Below, one piece after another: positions 61,320-64,000 of a stretch of 64,000 nt of DNA (the first letter of the stretch is position 1; each line of letters opens with the position of its first letter). The DNA lies in assembly GCF_023036475.1 (NCBI RefSeq), contig NZ_JAJQKI010000012.1, positions 1-64,000 of the forward strand, written 5' to 3'. This stretch comes from Bacillus pinisoli. GTDB lineage: Bacteria > Bacillota > Bacilli > Bacillales > SA4. Both the position numbers and the translations under genes were made by a program. Below the pieces are notes generated by a model, which worked only from the letters and a program-made list of their open reading frames with translations, was not told the origin of the DNA and did not search any database.

Positions 61320-62387
61320 TTATTCTGCTTGCTCCATGCGTGATGCCTGATCTTCCATAATTAACGTATCAATTACTTCATCAAGCTTCCCTTGAAGAAT
61401 TTGATCTAATTTTTGAATCGTTAGACCAATGCGGTGGTCCGTTACACGGTTTTGCGGGAAGTTATACGTACGAATACGTTCCGAACGGTCACCTGTACCA
61501 ACAGCAGACTTACGAGTTGCATCTAGTTCTGCCTGTACTTCTCTTTGAATTTTATCGTAAACACGTGCACGTAATACCTTCATCGCTTTTTCTTTATTCT
61601 TAATTTGAGACTTTTCGTCCTGACAAGAAACAACTGTGTTGGTTGGAATGTGCGTAAGACGTACTGCCGACATCGTTGTATTAACGGACTGTCCACCTGC
61701 TCCACTTGAAGCAAACGTATCTACACGAATATCTTTTTCATGAATGTCCACTTCTACTTCTTCAGCTTCCGGAAGCGCTGCTACCGTTGCAGTAGAAGTA
61801 TGAATACGTCCACCAGATTCAGTTTCCGGTACACGTTGAACACGGTGGGCACCATTCTCAAACTTCAATTTTGAGTAAGCACCTTTTCCGTTAATCATGA
61901 AAATAATTTCCTTATATCCACCGACACCTGTAGAAGAAGCTTCGATAACCTCTGTCTTCCAGCCTTGCGCTTCTGCAAAACGTGAATACATACGATACAA
62001 ATCACCAGCAAATAAAGCAGCCTCATCTCCACCAGCTGCCCCACGAATCTCAACGATAACGTTTTTGTCATCATTCGGATCCTTCGGTAAAAGTAAAATA
62101 CGTAAACGTTCCGTAAGCTCTTCTTCACGGTCTTCTAATTCATTAATTTCCATCTTTACCATTTCACGCATTTCAGCATCTAGCTTTTCTTCAAGCATCG
62201 CCTTTGCATCTTGCAGCTGCTCGTGCACATCTTTATATTCACGATACGCCATAACGGTATCTTGTATATCAGATTGTTCCTTAGAATATTCACGCAGTTT
62301 CTTTGGATCATTTACGATATCTGGATCACTTAATAGCTCATTCAGTCTCTCGTAACGATCTTCAACAGATTGTAATCGATCTAACAC
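61320..62387 (-). CDS. prfA: Peptide chain release factor 1
   Basis: 355 residues. RF1 ends translation at UAA and UAG. GGQ motif in [22 protein letters not shown], tripeptide anticodon region near [13 protein letters not shown]. The frame includes an ATG at 62393 overlapping the GAGGTG site, but GTG at 62387 gives the family N-terminus [20 protein letters not shown] consensus promoter lies at 62423-62451. Confidence 0.97.
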   Translation of the reverse strand: MLDRLQSVEDRYERLNELLSDPDIVNDPKKLREYSKEQSDIQDTVMAYREYKDVHEQLQDAKAMLEEKLDAEMREMVKMEINELEDREEELTERLRILLLPKDPNDDKNVIVEIRGAAGGDEAALFAGDLYRMYSRFAEAQGWKTEVIEASSTGVGGYKEIIFMINGKGAYSKLKFENGAHRVQRVPETESGGRIHTSTATVAALPEAEEVEVDIHEKDIRVDTFASSGAGGQSVNTTMSAVRLTHIPTNTVVSCQDEKSQIKNKEKAMKVLRARVYDKIQREVQAELDATRKSAVGTGDRSERIRTYNFPQNRVTDHRIGLTIQKLDQILQGKLDEVIDTLIMEDQASRMEQAE

Positions 62388-62422
62388 AATCATTCACCTC
62401 ATTTTTTAGCCATAACATTCTA

Positions 62423-62451
62423 ATTATAGTATAGAGAAAATAGGTAGTCAA
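62423..62451 (-). promoter_or_regulatory. Sigma-A promoter of prfA-prmC
   Basis: On the minus strand TTGACT, 17 bp, TATAAT, with one mismatch. The -35 ends only about 8 bp from REP-like element G, so the RAYT 2 locus abuts the promoter. Confidence 0.82.
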
Positions 62452-62458
62452 AGCAAAC

Positions 62459-62486
62459 TCGGGTGGTGACAGGCACTTGTCGAATT
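62459..62486. repeat. REP-like element G, downstream of RAYT 2
   Basis: CGGGTGGTG-ACAGG-CACTTGTCGAATTTT. A half palindrome with short GTG/CAC stem around ACAGG. It contains CACTTGTCGAAT, shared with element F. Ends five bp from the RAYT 2 stop codon. Confidence 0.65.
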
Positions 62487-62490
62487 TTCT

Positions 62491-63090
62491 TTATCTCGTA
62501 TTCACCATCTCCCTTGCCAAAAACTCCTTTCGTTGCTCATCATCCGCTAGCATACAATAGAACCTATATTTCTCATTTCCTTCTTTCTGTGAACCATGGA
62601 AATGCTCCAAAATCCAATTGGGCTCAAAAAAGCGAGGGGGCTTTACCTTTCTAGAGCCATAATAACGATAACTACTCCATTCATAGTCATGTGGTGAGCG
62701 AACCACCCCAGCGGTAACAGGATTCCAATGGATATAACGACTTACCTCTAATAACCCATGCTTTGAGATCACGGGCTCACTAAAAAACCGCGATTCAAAT
62801 ACATGTCCAGTCAATCTATAGCGATTATTAAAATAACTTGCATACCTCTTATTAATCATTGCCATAACCATTGAAATTGAATATAAAGGAGATTTAATGA
62901 GAAGGTGATAATGATTTGTCATCATGCAATACGAGTAAATCTGAACGGGGCATGTTAGGTGCGTTTGGTTGAGGATGCACAAAAATGTTTTATGATCTTT
63001 AGCGTCTAAATATAAAGCATCCCTTCGATTCCCACGGGAAACGACATGATAAATCATCTCTGGATGCCACACACGTCTTTTTCTTGCCAT
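62491..63090 (-). CDS. REP-associated tyrosine transposase (RAYT) 2
   Basis: 199 residues, IS200/Y1 superfamily. N-terminal RVWHPEMIYHVVSRGNRR, HUH site His60-Tyr61-His62 (MMTNHYHLLIK), GHVFESRFF and the conserved Tyr119 (RYIHWNPVTAGVV). By eye about 40% like RAYT 1, but RAYT 1's nearby Tyr112 is absent here, so Tyr119 is the likely catalytic tyrosine in both. AGAGGTG supports the ATG. It is inserted between tdk and prfA and flanked by GTGACAGGCAC-type elements on both sides (62459-62486 and 63199-63239), with no terminal repeats of an ordinary IS. Confidence 0.92.
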   Translation of the reverse strand: MARKRRVWHPEMIYHVVSRGNRRDALYLDAKDHKTFLCILNQTHLTCPVQIYSYCMMTNHYHLLIKSPLYSISMVMAMINKRYASYFNNRYRLTGHVFESRFFSEPVISKHGLLEVSRYIHWNPVTAGVVRSPHDYEWSSYRYYGSRKVKPPRFFEPNWILEHFHGSQKEGNEKYRFYCMLADDEQRKEFLAREMVNTR

Positions 63091-63198
63091 TCTTTCACCT
63101 CTATTTTATTTAGGTGTGATGTGTGCGCACGAAAACAATACTGTTGGAAGATCTTTAAGTATTTCTATTAAATCTTTAAAATTCCTGCAAGAAAAATC

Positions 63199-63239
63199 GA
63201 CATAAATCGGGTGGTGCCTGTCACCACCCGATTTATGTC
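63199..63239. repeat. REP-like palindrome H, upstream of RAYT 2
   Basis: A perfect 18-bp inverted repeat (GACATAAATCGGGTGGTG) around the loop CCTGT, the reverse complement of the ACAGG loop in palindrome E. After the hairpin, the minus strand reads GATTTTT, so it could also terminate the lipoprotein gene ending at 63257. A further CACCACC follows at 63239. Confidence 0.85.
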
Positions 63240-63256
63240 ACCACCTGTTTTTTTTG

Positions 63257-63697
63257 TTACTCCCCGTCTCCGTCATGAACACGCACAAGAATTTGATAGC
63301 GTGGCACGGCTTTGGTAATGTCATGAAGTAACTTATGACGCAGCTTGTCTCGCTCTTTTTCGGAGTATGAATCAGTAGAGTGTACAGTGACATAAGCTTT
63401 ATTTCCGTTTATGAATACAGATCCAGGGGTTACCCCGTCAAATGTATCAACGACTTCTCTAATTTTATCTTGGTCTGTTCCGATAGTTGGGCGATCTTCT
63501 GTGAGTTCTATATAGTTTGTTGAACTTTGGTTATTTGGGAACGCTCCATCGTCATCAAGGTCACGTTCATAGAAGCCATCTATTCCACCGTCATAGCTCA
63601 TTAAGTTAGCACCATTTTGGTCTTGGGTGGTTTTTACATTGCTACAACCGGCTAGTAGTAGAATAATACACCAAAATAAAAGCAGCTTTATTCTCAT
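63257..63697 (-). CDS. YhcN/YlaJ-like sporulation lipoprotein
   Basis: 146 residues. Lipoprotein signal with lipobox LLAGC (MRIKLLLFWCIILLLAGC), then a hydrophilic domain (IREVVDTFDGVTPGSVFINGNKAYVTVHSTD...RHKLLHDITKAVPRYQILVRVHDGDG) of the YhcN/YlaJ type, found in spore lipoproteins. The N-terminal half of the mature protein is low complexity. AGGAGGGAT precedes the ATG. Family assignment by motif memory. Confidence 0.8.
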   Translation of the reverse strand: MRIKLLLFWCIILLLAGCSNVKTTQDQNGANLMSYDGGIDGFYERDLDDDGAFPNNQSSTNYIELTEDRPTIGTDQDKIREVVDTFDGVTPGSVFINGNKAYVTVHSTDSYSEKERDKLRHKLLHDITKAVPRYQILVRVHDGDGE

Positions 63698-63754
63698 GAT
63701 ATCCCTCCTACTAGTAGGATTACCCTGAGTGAAAGCTGCTTTACATGGAAAATA

Positions 63755-64000
63755 TTATGAATTTAATGTTGCTTTTATAAGTGAAGGTGTGTTTCTCACT
63801 TCATGACAATGTCTGCAACGTGGCTCATATGATTCAGATGCACCTACCAAAATAATAGGGTCATCATATGATGCTGGTTCATTGTTAATTAGACGCTGCG
63901 TTCTACTTGCTGGAGACCCGCAAGATGAACAAACCGCTTGAAGCTTTGTCACATGTTCCGCAACCGCTAATAAATCCGGAACCGGACCAAAAGGCTCACC
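63755..64000 (-). CDS. tdk: Thymidine kinase, C-terminal part (gene continues beyond the window)
   Basis: 82 codons including the stop; the gene is cut by the window edge at 64000. The visible end starts [20 protein letters not shown] and continues with the zinc-binding Cys residues (VCSSCG, CRHCHE) and the lasso-like nucleoside-binding region ([20 protein letters not shown]). Type II thymidine kinase phosphorylates thymidine in nucleotide salvage. tdk upstream of prfA is the B. subtilis order. Confidence 0.95.
   Translation of the reverse strand, partial: GEPFGPVPDLLAVAEHVTKLQAVCSSCGSPASRTQRLINNEPASYDDPIILVGASESYEPRCRHCHEVRNTPSLIKATLNS

Overview
The window is a chromosomal segment of an aerobic, motile, endospore-forming Bacillaceae bacterium. 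Nearly all genes lie on the minus strand. The gene order tdk / prfA-prmC-spoIIR-ywlB-ywlC-mntP-ywlE-rpiB-ywlG-glyA-upp-atpZIBEFHAGDC / ywzB-murAA-spoIID-spoIIQ / spoIIID-mbl-flhO-flhP / fabZ matches the same chromosomal arm of Bacillus subtilis. Against B. subtilis it carries an 11-gene nuo operon, three secreted subtilases, a two-component system and several insertions. No rRNA, tRNA or CRISPR array was seen. I do not name a species.

Layout from left to right. 1-8.9 kb: two tandem secreted subtilases with C-terminal S-layer-homology (SLH) regions, a histidine kinase/response regulator pair, and two small genes on the plus strand. Near-identical palindromic sites (core TACTTTAGTA) lie upstream of both protease genes and of the kinase, so these genes may form one regulon. 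8.9-17.6 kb: a 1429-residue YhcR-like secreted nuclease/nucleotidase, an acidic lipoprotein, fabZ, an EpuA-like protein, flhP, flhO and mbl. 17.7-26.2 kb: spoIIID, a class D sortase, an acetate-type symporter operon with a perfect cre site, a DUF1028-pcp-gamma-glutamyltransferase group, and spoIIQ. 26.4-31 kb: a REP-associated tyrosine transposase (RAYT), spoIID, murAA and ywzB. 31-41.8 kb: nuoA-N without nuoE, nuoF or nuoG. 42-49.5 kb: the complete F1Fo ATP synthase operon. 49.7-62.4 kb: a Vpr-like subtilase and the upp-to-prfA housekeeping block. 62.4-64 kb: a second RAYT, a YhcN-like lipoprotein and the 3' end of tdk.

The least routine content is in the repeats. (1) Two RAYT transposases sit beside, or are flanked by, long palindromes whose centre is the pentamer CCAGG/ACAGG or its complement; at least eight such palindromes occur here, and one contains the stop codon of a RAYT gene. 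This looks like a REP/RAYT system with two transposase lineages. (2) A GC-rich element of about 145 bp occurs twice, once inside the nuo operon. (3) A different multi-hairpin element sits inside the atp operon between atpG and atpD. (4) A helically phased array of five 21-bp units starting ATTGCACA lies just downstream of prmC. (5) A DnaA-box cluster fills the ywlC-ywlB gap. (6) A further AT-rich dispersed repeat family occupies several intergenic gaps, and one of its copies is split by element (2).

Start codons were chosen from visible ribosome binding sites. Several differ from the longest open frame, and these are noted entry by entry. All functional calls come from motif recognition and gene order; no database search was run.
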